Positions 1 through 8,737 of a stretch of DNA of 64,000 bases are shown here, piece after piece. A program made the position numbers and the translations under genes. The stretch is from Methylobacterium sp. J-090. GTDB lineage: Bacteria; Pseudomonadota; Alphaproteobacteria; Rhizobiales; Beijerinckiaceae. Where the stretch lies: NCBI RefSeq assembly GCF_022829345.1, contig NZ_JAKSXV010000044.1:29880-93879 (forward strand), read 5' to 3'. Each line of letters begins with the position of its first letter. Position 1 is the first letter of the stretch. The notes under the pieces were generated by a model. It made no database searches. It saw only the letters and a list, made by a program, of their open reading frames with translations, and was not told the DNA's origin.

Positions 1-2
1 GC

Positions 3-590
3 CCTCCCCGCATCGCCGCCCTCCTCGTCGATCTCGACGGGACGCTCGCCGACACCGAGGCCTTGAACGCGGAAGCCTACGCGGCGGCCCTGGCCGAGAC
101 CGGCCGGATCGTCGCGCCCGAACACCTGCGCACCCTCGCCCATGGCCGGAGCTGGCGCGACTTCCTGCCCGCCCTCGTGGGGCCGGAGGGCGATGCCGCG
201 GCCATCGCCGCCCGCAAGCGCACCCTTTACGGCGCGCGGGTGGGGCAAGCGGCCGTGAACGAACCCCTGGTGGCCCTGCTGCGGCGCCACCACGGGGGCT
301 GCCGAACGGGGCTCGTGACCACCGCCGCGCGGGATTCGACCCTGCGCTACCTCGCCCGTCCCGATCTCACCGGCCTGTTCGACTGCGTCGTCACCGGCGA
401 CGACGTGGCGCGCCACAAGCCGGACCCGGAGGCTTACCAGCGCGCGGCCACGCTGCTCGGGGTCGCGCCGGAATCGTGCCTGGTGTTCGAGGATTCTCCG
501 GCCGGGCTCACGGCGGCCCGGCGCTTCGGCGCCCGGGTGATCCGGGTCGTCCACCCGGCCCGGACGGCGGTTCAGGCCGTGGCGCCGTAG
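3..590 (+). CDS. HAD-superfamily hydrolase, 5' end cut by the window
   Basis: Frame 3 is open from the first bases and carries the HAD motif I DLDGTLADTE at once, so only the start codon and a few residues are missing. Later motifs are visible: a threonine in GLVTTAAR (motif II), the lysine in ARHKPDPEAY (motif III) and FEDSPAGLTAA (motif IV). This is the phosphoglycolate-phosphatase/beta-phosphoglucomutase-like subgroup with a helical cap. The two aspartates of motif I should act as nucleophile and acid/base in a Mg-dependent phosphatase. The substrate cannot be read from sequence. The 3' end overlaps the convergent ratA-like gene by 19 bases. Confidence 0.85.
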   Translation, partial: PPRIAALLVDLDGTLADTEALNAEAYAAALAETGRIVAPEHLRTLAHGRSWRDFLPALVGPEGDAAAIAARKRTLYGARVGQAAVNEPLVALLRRHHGGCRTGLVTTAARDSTLRYLARPDLTGLFDCVVTGDDVARHKPDPEAYQRAATLLGVAPESCLVFEDSPAGLTAARRFGARVIRVVHPARTAVQAVAP

Positions 591-1030
591 ACCCTGTCGG
601 CCCGCGCCTCGAAGGCGTCGGTGAACTTGCGGAACGCCCGGTCGAACATCGTCCCCATGAGGAGGCCGAGGGTCCGGCTCTTGAACTCGTAGGTGATGAA
701 GAAATCGACGTTGCAGCCGGTCCCGTCCGCCTCCTTGAACAGCCAGCGGTTCTCGAGGTGGCGGAACGGGCCGTCGATGTACTCGGCGACGATCTTCAGG
801 TTCGCCGGGTCGAGGGTCACCCGCGTGGTGAAACGCTCGCGGATCGCCTTGTAGCCGACGCCCATCTCGGCGACGAGGATTTCGGTCCCGCCCTCCCCCG
901 GCTGCCGGCGCAGGACGCGCAGGGACTCGCAGAGCGGCAGGAACTCGGGGTAGCGCTCCACGTCGGCGACGAGGTCGTACATCGCGCGCGGGCTGTGCCG
1001 CACGAGGCGGTCGATACGGAAGGACGGCAT
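572..1030 (-). CDS. COQ10/RatA-type START-domain protein
   Basis: A 152-residue single-domain protein of the SRPBCC/polyketide-cyclase fold. It begins MPSFRIDRLVRHSP and contains LVADVERYPEFLPLCESLRV, the hallmark of the COQ10 (ubiquinone-binding) / RatA family. In mitochondria Coq10 delivers ubiquinone to the respiratory chain. Bacterial members are often labelled RatA toxin, but no RatB partner is adjacent here, so a quinone-chaperone role is more likely. It lies 56 bases downstream of lipA on the same strand, a placement common in alphaproteobacteria, and ends overlapping the convergent HAD gene. Family assignment is firm; function is inferred from homology. Confidence 0.85.
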   Translation of the reverse strand: MPSFRIDRLVRHSPRAMYDLVADVERYPEFLPLCESLRVLRRQPGEGGTEILVAEMGVGYKAIRERFTTRVTLDPANLKIVAEYIDGPFRHLENRWLFKEADGTGCNVDFFITYEFKSRTLGLLMGTMFDRAFRKFTDAFEARADRVYGATA

Positions 1031-1086
1031 GCGGGGCTTCTACAGCATCGCTCCCGAGGGTGGGAACCGGTTTTCCGGCCGATGCG

Positions 1087-2061
1087 TCAAGCGTTCACCG
1101 CCTCCGGCGCCAGACGGGCGAGCCGCGCCGCCTTCAAGCGCGCGAAATCCTCGCCGGCATGGTGCGACGAGCGGGTCAGGGGGGTGGCCGAGACGAGGAG
1201 GAAGCCCTTGGAATAGGCCGTGGTCTCCAGGCCCTTGAACTCGTCGGGCGGCACGAAGCGCACCACCTCGTGATGCTTCTTCGTCGGCTGGAGGTACTGG
1301 CCGATGGTGAGGAAATCGACGTCGGCCGAGCGCAGGTCGTCCATGAGCTGGACCACCTCGTTCCGCTCCTCGCCGAGGCCCACCATGATGCCGGACTTGG
1401 TGAAGATCGTCGGATCGAGTTCCTTCACCCGCTGCAGCAGGCGCACGGAGTGGAAGTAGCGCGCGCCCGGGCGGACGGTGAGGTAGTTGCCCGGCACCGT
1501 CTCCATGTTGTGGTTGAACACGTCGGGGCGGGCCGCGACCACCACCTCCAGGGCGCCGTCCTTGCGCAGGAAATCCGGCGTCAGGATCTCGATGGTGGTG
1601 GCGGGGCTCATCCGGCGGATCGCCCGGATGGTGCGGGCGAAATGCTCGGCGCCCCCGTCGGCGAGGTCGTCCCGGTCCACCGAGGTGACGACGACGTGGT
1701 GCAGGCCGAGCTTCGCCACGGAATCCGCGAGCTTCTCGGGCTCGTCGGCATCCAAGCCCTTCGGCAGACCCGTGCGGACGTTGCAGAACGAGCACGCCCG
1801 CGTGCAGGTGTCCCCCATGATCATGAAGGTGGCGTGGCGCTTCTCCCAGCACTCGCCGATGTTCGGACAGCCCGCCTCCTCGCACACGGTGACGAGGCCG
1901 TGCTCGTGCACGATCCGGCTGGTCTCGGCCCAGCCCGGGGAGCCCGGCGCCCTGACGCGAATCCAGTCGGGCTTGCGCTGGATCGGCTTGTCCGGCCGGT
2001 GCGCCTTCTCCGGGTGCCGGGGGCGCTGGTCGTTGCGCAGGAGATCGAGGACGACGGCCAT
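1087..2061 (-). CDS. lipA: Lipoyl synthase
   Basis: Radical SAM enzyme that inserts two sulfurs into octanoyl groups on lipoyl domains, here those of the nearby pdhB and pdhC products. Numbering from [10 protein letters not shown], the auxiliary [4Fe-4S] cysteines are C60, C65 and C71 (CX4CX5C) and the radical SAM cysteines C86, C90 and C93 (CX3CX2C). The protein is about 324 residues, normal for the family. An in-frame start 13 codons upstream exists, but the downstream ATG at 2061 matches the usual N-terminus. It follows lpdA on the same strand after the oppositely oriented PRC-barrel gene and precedes the COQ10-like gene. Confidence 0.97.
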   Translation of the reverse strand: MAVVLDLLRNDQRPRHPEKAHRPDKPIQRKPDWIRVRAPGSPGWAETSRIVHEHGLVTVCEEAGCPNIGECWEKRHATFMIMGDTCTRACSFCNVRTGLPKGLDADEPEKLADSVAKLGLHHVVVTSVDRDDLADGGAEHFARTIRAIRRMSPATTIEILTPDFLRKDGALEVVVAARPDVFNHNMETVPGNYLTVRPGARYFHSVRLLQRVKELDPTIFTKSGIMVGLGEERNEVVQLMDDLRSADVDFLTIGQYLQPTKKHHEVVRFVPPDEFKGLETTAYSKGFLLVSATPLTRSSHHAGEDFARLKAARLARLAPEAVNA

Positions 2062-2304
2062 CTCACACCAACAGGGTGCGCCCGCGACGGCGGGTGCCAC
2101 GGGCCAGACTTAAGGGGTCGCCGGTGCGATCGCAAACCGAGGGCGGCGGCTTCGCAAACGCCCGGGCCGATCTGTCAGTCGCGCATCGCTGCACAATCCC
2201 TATGCAGATCGCCGTCAAACGGGGGAACCGACCCGGGACAATCCCGTTACAAACCGCGTTTCCGCGGCGATGAGCGCCGCGAGCTGCCCGAGAAGGTTAA
2301 CCCC

Positions 2305-2745
2305 ATGGCCCTGAAGACCATTTTCGCCGCTGCCCTCGTGGCGGCGCTGCCTTCGCTCGCCTTCGCCCAGGAGACCGTGAAGCCGGCCGCCCCCGCCGCG
2401 ACCACGGGCGGCATGACCATGGCCGACAAGGCCACCGTGAAGGTGACCTACGTGACGGCGCAGCCCGCCGACGTGATGTCGTCCAAGCTCATCGGCCTCA
2501 ACGTCTACAACAACGCCAACGAGTCCGTCGGCGAGATCGAGGATCTGGTGATCGTCGACGGCAAGACCGTGAGCGCCGTGATCCTCGGCGTCGGCGGCTT
2601 CCTCGGCATGGGCGAGCGCTACGTCTCGGTCAGCCCGTCGAGCATCACCCTGGCGAAGAAGGACAACACGCTGCGCGCCTTGATCGACACCGACAAGGAT
2701 ACGCTCAAGTCCGCCCCGGCCTTCCAGTACTCCAAGAAGAAGTAA
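2305..2745 (+). CDS. Secreted PRC-barrel domain protein
   Basis: A 146-residue protein with a cleavable signal peptide (MALKTIFAAALVAALPSLAFAQ) followed by a PRC-barrel domain with the typical SKLIGLNVYNNANESVGEIED segment. PRC-barrels bind RNA, proteins or small ligands; secreted alphaproteobacterial versions are linked loosely to envelope and stress functions. The ATG at 2305 has GAGAAGG about eight bases upstream. It is a single-gene unit lying on the plus strand between lpdA and lipA, so it interrupts an otherwise minus-strand lipoate/PDH block. The precise role is unknown. Confidence 0.85.
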   Translation: MALKTIFAAALVAALPSLAFAQETVKPAAPAATTGGMTMADKATVKVTYVTAQPADVMSSKLIGLNVYNNANESVGEIEDLVIVDGKTVSAVILGVGGFLGMGERYVSVSPSSITLAKKDNTLRALIDTDKDTLKSAPAFQYSKKK

Positions 2746-2794
2746 GGCGTATCGCCGATACGGCGCGCCCCGCGCGCCTTGGATTTCGTCCGAT

Positions 2795-2828
2795 GAAGGC
2801 CGCCCAGGCGTGAGCTTGGGCGGCCTTC
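2795..2828. terminator. Bidirectional terminator between PRC-barrel gene and lpdA
   Basis: Perfect 12-base inverted repeat (GAAGGCCGCCCA / TGGGCGGCCTTC) with a 10-base loop, placed between two convergent genes, 50 bases after the PRC-barrel stop and 13 bases from the lpdA stop. There is no long T-run, so efficiency is uncertain. Confidence 0.65.
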
Positions 2829-2840
2829 GCCCGTCTCTGA

Positions 2841-4280
2841 TCAGGAGTGGATGACCTTGCCGTAGGCGTCGAGCACGCTCTCGTGCATCATCTCGCTCAA
2901 GGTCGGATGCGGGAAGACCGTGTGCATGAGGTCTTCCTCCGTGGTCTCGAGGTTCATCGCCACGACGTAGCCCTGGATCAGTTCGGTGACTTCCGCACCG
3001 ACCATGTGGGCGCCGAGGAGTTGCCCGGTCTTGGCGTCGAAGATCGTCTTTACGAGGCCGTCCGGCTCGCCGAGCGCGATGGCCTTGCCGTTGCCGGCGA
3101 AGGGGAAGCGGCCGACCTTCACGGCGAACCCGAGCTCCTTGGCCTTGGCCTCCGTGAGGCCGACGCTCGCGATCTGCGGCTGGCAGTAGGTGCAGCCGGG
3201 GATCTTGGCCTTGTCCATGGCGTGGGTGGGCAGTCCCTTGATGGTCTCGACGCACAGCACGCCCTCGTGCTCGGCCTTGTGGGCGAGCATCGGCGGCCCG
3301 GCGACGTCGCCGATGGCGTAGACGCCCGGCACGTTGGTCCGGCCCAACCCGTCCGTGACGACGAGGCCGCGCTCGAGGGTGACGCCGACCGTGTCGAGGC
3401 CGAGCCCCTCAATGTTCCCGACGACGCCCACCGCCGAGATCAGCTTCTCCGCCGTGAGTTTCTGGCTCTTGCCGTCGCCGGTCTCGATGGTGGCGGTGAC
3501 GGACTCGGCCGATTTCTCGACCTTCGTCACCTTGGCGCCGGTGAGAATCGTGATGCCCTGCTTCTCGAAGCGCTTGCGGGCGAGGCCAGCGATCTCGGCA
3601 TCCTCGACGGGCAGGATCTGCGGCAGCAGCTCGATCACCGTCACCTCGGCGCCCATGGTGCGGTAGAACGAGGCGAACTCGATGCCGATGGCGCCGGAGC
3701 CCATGACGAGGAGCGATTTGGGCATCGTCTCCGGCACCATGGCCTCGTAGTAGGTCCAGATCTGCTTTTTGTCCGGCTCGATGCCCGGGATCGCGCGCGG
3801 GCGCGCGCCCGTCGCCACGATGATGTGCTTGGCGCTGTAGGAGCCCGCCGCCAGCGCCCCCTTCGGCGCCGGGGCGCGGGTGGTTTCCTTCACCGTCACC
3901 GTGCCGGGCTGGTTGCCTTTCGCTGCCGACTCGATAGTGGCCTCGCCCCAGATCACGTCGACCTTGTTCTTCTTCAGCAGCATGCCGACGCCGCCGTTGA
4001 GGCGGGTCGAGACGCCGCGCGAGCGCTTGACGATGGCGGCCGTATCGAACCCGACCTTCTCGGCCGACAAGCCGTAATCGGAGGCGTGCTGCATGTAGTG
4101 GTAGATCTCGGCCGAGCGCAGGAGAGCCTTCGTTGGGATGCAGCCCCAGTTCAGGCAGATGCCGCCGAGGTGCTCGCGGTCGATCACCGCCGTCTTGAAC
4201 CCGAGCTGCGCCGCCCGGATCGCCGCGACGTAGCCGCCGGGGCCCGCGCCGATGACGAGGATGTCGTAGGTGTCGGCCAT
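2841..4280 (-). CDS. lpdA: Dihydrolipoyl dehydrogenase (E3)
   Basis: FAD-dependent disulfide oxidoreductase of 479 residues that reoxidises dihydrolipoyl groups of 2-oxoacid dehydrogenase complexes with NAD+. The FAD-binding GAGPGG is at residues 11-16, the redox-active disulfide is C42/C47 in GGICLNWGCIPTK, a second dinucleotide motif is VMGSGAIGIEFA, and the C-terminal catalytic His-Glu pair is in HPHPTLSEMMHE-like sequence (TVFPHPTLSEMMHES). Position downstream of pdhA-pdhB-pdhC indicates it is the E3 of pyruvate dehydrogenase. A DUF559 gene starts upstream on the same strand, 9 bases away. Confidence 0.97.
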   Translation of the reverse strand: MADTYDILVIGAGPGGYVAAIRAAQLGFKTAVIDREHLGGICLNWGCIPTKALLRSAEIYHYMQHASDYGLSAEKVGFDTAAIVKRSRGVSTRLNGGVGMLLKKNKVDVIWGEATIESAAKGNQPGTVTVKETTRAPAPKGALAAGSYSAKHIIVATGARPRAIPGIEPDKKQIWTYYEAMVPETMPKSLLVMGSGAIGIEFASFYRTMGAEVTVIELLPQILPVEDAEIAGLARKRFEKQGITILTGAKVTKVEKSAESVTATIETGDGKSQKLTAEKLISAVGVVGNIEGLGLDTVGVTLERGLVVTDGLGRTNVPGVYAIGDVAGPPMLAHKAEHEGVLCVETIKGLPTHAMDKAKIPGCTYCQPQIASVGLTEAKAKELGFAVKVGRFPFAGNGKAIALGEPDGLVKTIFDAKTGQLLGAHMVGAEVTELIQGYVVAMNLETTEEDLMHTVFPHPTLSEMMHESVLDAYGKVIHS

Positions 4281-4289
4281 TGTGCGCTC

Positions 4290-4706
4290 CTACGCCTCGT
4301 CTTCGACGAGGGTGTGGGTGGAGGATAGGGGGATCGTCAGGGCGGCCCGGATCGTATCGAGGACGCCATCGATCTGGTGCATCACGTCGGAGTTGGTGAC
4401 CCGTAAGATGCGGTAGCCATTGGCTCGCAGGAATGCGTCGCGCCGTCGGTCGTAGTCGATGTTGCAGTCGAAGCCATGCTGATGGCCATCGACTTCGATG
4501 ATCAGCCGTTCAGGGAGACAACAAAAATCCGTCACGTAAGGGCCAAGAGGAACTTGGCGCCGAAAGTGAGACGCTTCTAGAGGTAGCCGATACTTGAGGT
4601 GCCACCAGAGACGTCGTTCTGCGGTCGTCAGAGATCGACGAAGAACTTTGGCATTCTTCGTCGCCTGTGTCGTGACTGTCTTGATGGATGACGCATTCCA
4701 GGACAT
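4290..4706 (-). CDS. DUF559-family putative endonuclease
   Basis: A 138-residue protein with the DUF559 (Vsr/restriction-endonuclease-like fold) signature: LRRSLTTAERRLWWHLKY, then LIIEVDGHQHG and RRRDAFLRANGYRILRV. The E-x-D-G core is consistent with a PD-(D/E)XK-type nuclease centre, but activity is unproven for most members. The ATG at 4706 is preferred; a TTG lies one codon upstream. Base composition is visibly lower in GC than the flanking pdh genes, and it sits next to a palindromic repeat (4752-4868), suggesting insertion into the PDH operon. It lies only 9 bases before lpdA, so lpdA may be co-transcribed through it. Confidence 0.8.
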   Translation of the reverse strand: MSWNASSIKTVTTQATKNAKVLRRSLTTAERRLWWHLKYRLPLEASHFRRQVPLGPYVTDFCCLPERLIIEVDGHQHGFDCNIDYDRRRDAFLRANGYRILRVTNSDVMHQIDGVLDTIRAALTIPLSSTHTLVEDEA

Positions 4707-4751
4707 CAAACGTCCCTAAAGTCGAATATCCGCGATCGCTGGAGAATCAGG

Positions 4752-4868
4752 CGCTTCCCTCCCCCTTGCGGGGAGGGTCAGGGTGGGGGTGGTGCAGAAG
4801 GCACCGACACGGATTCTTCCGACACCACCCCCACCTCCGGCTCCTCCCCGCAAGGGGGAGGAGAGGCG
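4752..4868. repeat. Palindromic intergenic repeat between pdhC and DUF559
   Basis: Left arm (about 4756-4792) and right arm (about 4822-4864) are near-complementary: CCTCCCCCTTGCGGGGAGG and GGGTGGGGGTGGTG match reverse-complement copies in the right arm. The transcript could form a long stem. This type is widespread in GC-rich alphaproteobacterial genomes and may attenuate or protect the pdhC message. Confidence 0.75.
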
Positions 4869-4888
4869 CGTGCACCACGCAGGTTCGA

Positions 4889-6277
4889 TCACACCAACAT
4901 CCCCATCGGGCTCTCGATCAGACCCTTGAAGGCCGAGATCAGTTCGGCGCCCAAAGCCCCGTCGAGCACCCGGTGGTCGCAGGAGAGCGTCGCGGTCATC
5001 ACCTGAGCCACGGCCGGGGCACCGTCACGCACCACGATGCGCTTCTCGCCTGCACCCACGGCGAGGATCGAGGATTGCGGCGGGTTGATCACCGCCGTGA
5101 AGTGCTTGATGCCGAACATGCCGAGATTGGACACCGAGGTCACGCCGCCCTGGTACTCCTCGGGCTTGAGCTTCTTCGCCCGTGCGCGGCCCGCGAAGTC
5201 CTTCATCTCGTTGGAGATGGTGGAGAGCGTCTTCTGGTCGGCGCGGCGGATCACCGGCGTGAACAGCCCGCCGTCGATGGCGACCGCCACGCCGACCTCG
5301 GCGTTGTCGAAGCGCAGGATGCGGTCCTCGGCCCAGACGGCGTTGGCTGCCGGCACCCGCATGAGTGCGAGGCCCATGGCCTTGATGACGAAGTCGTTGA
5401 CCGAGAGCTTGAACAGCGGCTTGCCGTCCTTGGTCATGCCGGCGCTCTTGTTGAGCTGTTCGCGCAGGGTCATGAGGGCGTCGAGCTCGCAATCCACCGT
5501 GAGGTAGAAATGCGGGGCCACTTGCATTGCCTCGGTCAGGCGCTTGGCGATGGTCTTGCGCATGCCGTCGAGGGGCACTTCCGCGTAGGTGCCCTTGGCG
5601 TAGAAGCCGCGCACCTGATCGACGGACAGACCGGCGGGGCTCGCGGCCTTGGCGGGCGCCGTGGCCTGGGCCGGCTGGGGCGCAGCCTTCGGGGCCTCGG
5701 CGGATGCCGATGCCTTGGCGGGTGCCGGGCCGGCGGCTTTCGCGGCGCGGACATCGCGCTCGATCACGCGGCCGTGCGGGCCGGACCCCTTCACGGAGGC
5801 CAGATCGACCCCCTCCTGCTTGGCGATGCGGCGGGCCAGCGGCGAGGCGAAGACGCGGGACCCCTCCCCCTGGGCGGGAGCCGGCTCGGCGCCGTCCGGC
5901 GCTTCGTTCACCCGAGCGTAGGACATCTGGCCGCCGCCGGGCGTCGCGTTCTCGCCGACGGGGTCCTTCGTAACTTGCGCTGTCGGCGCCTCCGCCTTCG
6001 GGGCGCCGCCGACCTGGACGCTCGCCGGGTCCTCACCCTCGCTCGCGATGATGGCGATGAGGTCGTTGACCGGAACGTCGGCCGTGCCCTCGGGGACCAG
6101 GATCTTGGCGAGGATGCCCTCGTCGATGGCCTCGACTTCCATGGTCGCCTTGTCGGTCTCGATCTCAGCGAGGACGTCGCCGGATTTCACCGCGTCGCCC
6201 TCCTTCTTCAGCCACTTGGCGAGGTTGCCCTTCTCCATCGTCGGCGACAGGGCGGGCATCAGCACGTTGACGGGCAT
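4889..6277 (-). CDS. pdhC: Dihydrolipoamide acetyltransferase (PDH E2)
   Basis: The 462-residue core of the pyruvate dehydrogenase complex, which transfers acetyl from lipoyl-lysine to CoA. One N-terminal lipoyl domain with lysine K43 in [11 protein letters not shown]; an Ala/Pro-rich linker; a peripheral-subunit-binding domain around residues 145-180 (SPLARRIAKQEGVDLASVKG); a second Ala/Pro linker; and the C-terminal catalytic domain with the HxxxDG motif HRVLDG at about 435-440. A single lipoyl domain is usual in alphaproteobacteria. Its start is 4 bases after the stop of the upstream Uma2 gene, implying tight co-transcription. Confidence 0.97.
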   Translation of the reverse strand: MPVNVLMPALSPTMEKGNLAKWLKKEGDAVKSGDVLAEIETDKATMEVEAIDEGILAKILVPEGTADVPVNDLIAIIASEGEDPASVQVGGAPKAEAPTAQVTKDPVGENATPGGGQMSYARVNEAPDGAEPAPAQGEGSRVFASPLARRIAKQEGVDLASVKGSGPHGRVIERDVRAAKAAGPAPAKASASAEAPKAAPQPAQATAPAKAASPAGLSVDQVRGFYAKGTYAEVPLDGMRKTIAKRLTEAMQVAPHFYLTVDCELDALMTLREQLNKSAGMTKDGKPLFKLSVNDFVIKAMGLALMRVPAANAVWAEDRILRFDNAEVGVAVAIDGGLFTPVIRRADQKTLSTISNEMKDFAGRARAKKLKPEEYQGGVTSVSNLGMFGIKHFTAVINPPQSSILAVGAGEKRIVVRDGAPAVAQVMTATLSCDHRVLDGALGAELISAFKGLIESPMGMLV

Positions 6278-6281
6278 GGCA

Positions 6282-6881
6282 TCAGGTCTCGAGCGAGGGG
6301 GACGGCGGGGCGGCCGGATCGTCGAAGGGGAACAGGCTGTCGAGGGGGAACGTCACGGCGTCGAAGGGCGGGAGGCCGACGGTTTCGCCGCGCTCGACCG
6401 TTCCGAGAAGCAGCCACTGGCGCCCGGCGAGCGCGAATGCTTCGAGCACGCCGTCACTCGGATCGAGGAGCCAGAGGTGACCGACACCGGCCTCCGCGTA
6501 GATGCGGCGTTTGGGGCCGCGATCGAGCCGGGCGGTGGCGGGCGAGAGGATCTCGCAAACCCAGTCCGGTGGGGTCTCGACATAGGCGGTCTCGGGCTCG
6601 GCGGAGAGCCGTTCGCGGCGCCAGCCGGCGAGGTCCGGCACCACGACGTGGGGACCGAGATGGAGTTCCGGCTCGACCATGAAGATCCAGCCACCCGGTC
6701 CCCCGCGTCCGTGACCGAAGGGTGGCTGGAGTTCACCGGCCAAGCCGATCGCCACCATCGCATGCCGCGGGCGCGGTCTCGGATGGGTCTCCAGGGCGCC
6801 GTCGATGATCTCGGCCACGAGATGATCCGGCACGGCTTCGAGGTCGGCGTAGGTGGCCCGGCGGAAGGCGGCCTCGGCCAT
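6282..6881 (-). CDS. Uma2-family (DUF820) putative endonuclease
   Basis: A 199-residue protein of the Uma2/DUF820 restriction-endonuclease-like superfamily. Family landmarks: an N-terminal YADLEAVPDHLVAEIIDGAL segment, VVVPDLAGWRRERL, and PPDWVCEILSPATARLDRGPK with the D...E-x-S-P core. These genes are abundant in cyanobacteria and Methylobacterium, and most have no known function. It lies between DUF5076 and pdhC, with only 4 bases before pdhC, so it is embedded in the PDH operon. No association with a methylase or transposase is visible. Confidence 0.85.
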   Translation of the reverse strand: MAEAAFRRATYADLEAVPDHLVAEIIDGALETHPRPRPRHAMVAIGLAGELQPPFGHGRGGPGGWIFMVEPELHLGPHVVVPDLAGWRRERLSAEPETAYVETPPDWVCEILSPATARLDRGPKRRIYAEAGVGHLWLLDPSDGVLEAFALAGRQWLLLGTVERGETVGLPPFDAVTFPLDSLFPFDDPAAPPSPSLET

Positions 6882-6894
6882 GGTGGGTCCCCCG

Positions 6895-7170
6895 CTAGTT
6901 CAGGTCGCCGGGATCGAGGCCCTCGGCCTCCCACCCGGCGCGGATGCGCTCGAAGGCTTCCTCGTCCGACATCTCGGTCTCCAGGGCGTAGGTCCGCGCC
7001 GCCTGCCGGGCGAGATCGATGAGCAGCCGGCCCCAGGTCGCCGGATCGTCGAACGAGCGGCGCAGGGCCACGCTCACCGCGCCGTCCACGACGGCGGCGC
7101 GCAGAACCTCGATGCCGCCATTCTCGATGGCGTCGGGCGGGGCGGAGAGTTCCACGAAGGTCTTCGTCAT
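6895..7170 (-). CDS. DUF5076 domain protein
   Basis: A 91-residue acidic protein matching the DUF5076 pattern: ELSAPPDAIENGGIEVLRAA, then SVALRRSFDDPATWGRLLIDLARQAARTYA and a C-terminal helix. The family is confined mainly to alphaproteobacteria and commonly sits between PDH E1-beta and E2 genes, as here. No signal peptide or membrane segment. Function unknown; conserved linkage to pdh suggests a role in, or regulation of, the complex. Confidence 0.8.
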   Translation of the reverse strand: MTKTFVELSAPPDAIENGGIEVLRAAVVDGAVSVALRRSFDDPATWGRLLIDLARQAARTYALETEMSDEEAFERIRAGWEAEGLDPGDLN

Positions 7171-7251
7171 GTCCTGTCGCGTCCGAACGAAGGGGTTGTC
7201 CGCCCCGACCTCACCCCGAGGGATGGGACGGCGATGATGATCCCGAGCGCG

Positions 7252-8688
7252 CTACCGGTAGCAGACCGCTTTCACCGCCTCGATCACCTCGGCGACGTTG
7301 GGGAGCGCCAGCTTCTCGAGGTTGGCGGCGTAGGGCATCGGCACGTCCTTGCCGGTGACCCGCAGGACCGGGGCGTCGAGGTAGTCGAAGGCATCGACCA
7401 TCAGGCGCGCGACGATCTCGGCGCCGATGCCGGATTGCGGGAAGCCCTCCTCCACGGTGACGCAGCGACCGGTCTTCTTCACCGATTCCACCACTGTGTC
7501 GGTGTCCATGGGGCGAAGGGTGCGCAGGTCGATGACCTCCGCCTCGATGCCCTGCTCGGCCAGCGCCTGCGCCGCCTTGAGGGCGTAGGTCATGCCGATG
7601 GAGAACGACACGATGGTGACATCCGTGCCGGGGCGGTGAATGCGGGCCTTGCCGATGGGCAGGACGAAATCGTCGAGCTTCGGCACGGGGAAGCTCTGGC
7701 CGTAGAGGATCTCGTTCTCGAGGAAGATGATCGGGTTCGGGTCGCGGATCGCGGCCTTGAGCAGGCCCTTGGCGTCGGACGCCGTGTAGGGCGCGATGAC
7801 CTTCAAGCCCGGCACGTTGGAGTACCACGCCGAGTAGTCGTGGCTGTGCTGGGCGCCGACCCGGGCCGCCGCGCCGTTGGGGCCGCGGAACACGATGGGA
7901 CAGCCGAGCTGGCCGCCCGACATGTACAGGGTTTTCGCCGCCGAGTTGATGATGTGGTCGATGGCCTGCATGGCGAAGTTAAAGGTCATGAACTCGACGA
8001 TGGGGCGCAGGCCGGTGAACGCCGCACCGACGCCGATGCCGGCGAAGCCGTGCTCGGTGATGGGGGTGTCGACCACACGGCGCGCGCCGAATTCCTGCAG
8101 AAGCCCTTGCGTGATCTTGTAGGCGCCCTGGTACTCGGCCACTTCCTCGCCCATGACGAAGACGGACTCGTCGCTGCGCATTTCCTCCGCCATGGCATCG
8201 CGCAGGGCCTCGCGGACGGTCATGCTGACCATCTCGGTCCCTTCCGGGAACTCGGCCATCACCGGAGCGGGCGTCTTGTTGGTGATGGTGGCAGGCGAGG
8301 CCGGCGCCTTCGGGGCGTCGTCGCCGGTCTTCGCCGTCGCGGCGGGTGCGCCCGCCTGTCCTTCGGCCTGCATGGTCGGCGTCGGGGCCGCCTGAGCGGG
8401 CGCGTCGGCGGCGGGTTTGCGCGCGGAGGCGGCCGACACGTCCTCGCCCTCGGCCGCGATGATCGCGATGGGCGTGTTGACCTTCACGCCCTCGCTGCCT
8501 TCCGCGACCAGGATCTTGGCGAGGACGCCCTCGTCGATGGCCTCGACCTCCATGGTCGCCTTGTCGGTCTCGATCTCGGCGAGGACGTCGCCGGATTTGA
8601 CCGGGTCGCCCTCCTTCTTCAGCCATTTCGCCAGCTTGCCCTCCTCCATGGTCGGAGACAGGGCGGGCATCAGGATGTCGGTCGCCAT
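7252..8688 (-). CDS. pdhB: Pyruvate dehydrogenase E1 beta subunit with N-terminal lipoyl domain
   Basis: A 478-residue E1-beta. Residues 1-80 form a biotinyl/lipoyl domain almost identical to that of pdhC, with lysine K43 in [11 protein letters not shown]. An Ala/Pro-rich linker follows, then the transketolase pyrimidine-binding domain beginning [15 protein letters not shown], with [21 protein letters not shown] and a C-terminal transketolase domain. The extra lipoyl domain on E1-beta is characteristic of alphaproteobacterial PDH. Together with pdhA it decarboxylates pyruvate and reductively acetylates lipoyl groups. It starts 49 bases after pdhA. Confidence 0.96.
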   Translation of the reverse strand: MATDILMPALSPTMEEGKLAKWLKKEGDPVKSGDVLAEIETDKATMEVEAIDEGVLAKILVAEGSEGVKVNTPIAIIAAEGEDVSAASARKPAADAPAQAAPTPTMQAEGQAGAPAATAKTGDDAPKAPASPATITNKTPAPVMAEFPEGTEMVSMTVREALRDAMAEEMRSDESVFVMGEEVAEYQGAYKITQGLLQEFGARRVVDTPITEHGFAGIGVGAAFTGLRPIVEFMTFNFAMQAIDHIINSAAKTLYMSGGQLGCPIVFRGPNGAAARVGAQHSHDYSAWYSNVPGLKVIAPYTASDAKGLLKAAIRDPNPIIFLENEILYGQSFPVPKLDDFVLPIGKARIHRPGTDVTIVSFSIGMTYALKAAQALAEQGIEAEVIDLRTLRPMDTDTVVESVKKTGRCVTVEEGFPQSGIGAEIVARLMVDAFDYLDAPVLRVTGKDVPMPYAANLEKLALPNVAEVIEAVKAVCYR

Positions 8689-8737
8689 GAAAGACTCGTC
8701 GATCGAGTGGTGGGGGCGCGGTCCGTTCGGACGCGTG

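Noticed and set aside
572..1030. RatA ribosome-association toxin
   Set aside because: The family name comes from E. coli; there is no RatB partner, and the neighbour is lipA. A COQ10-like function is more likely.
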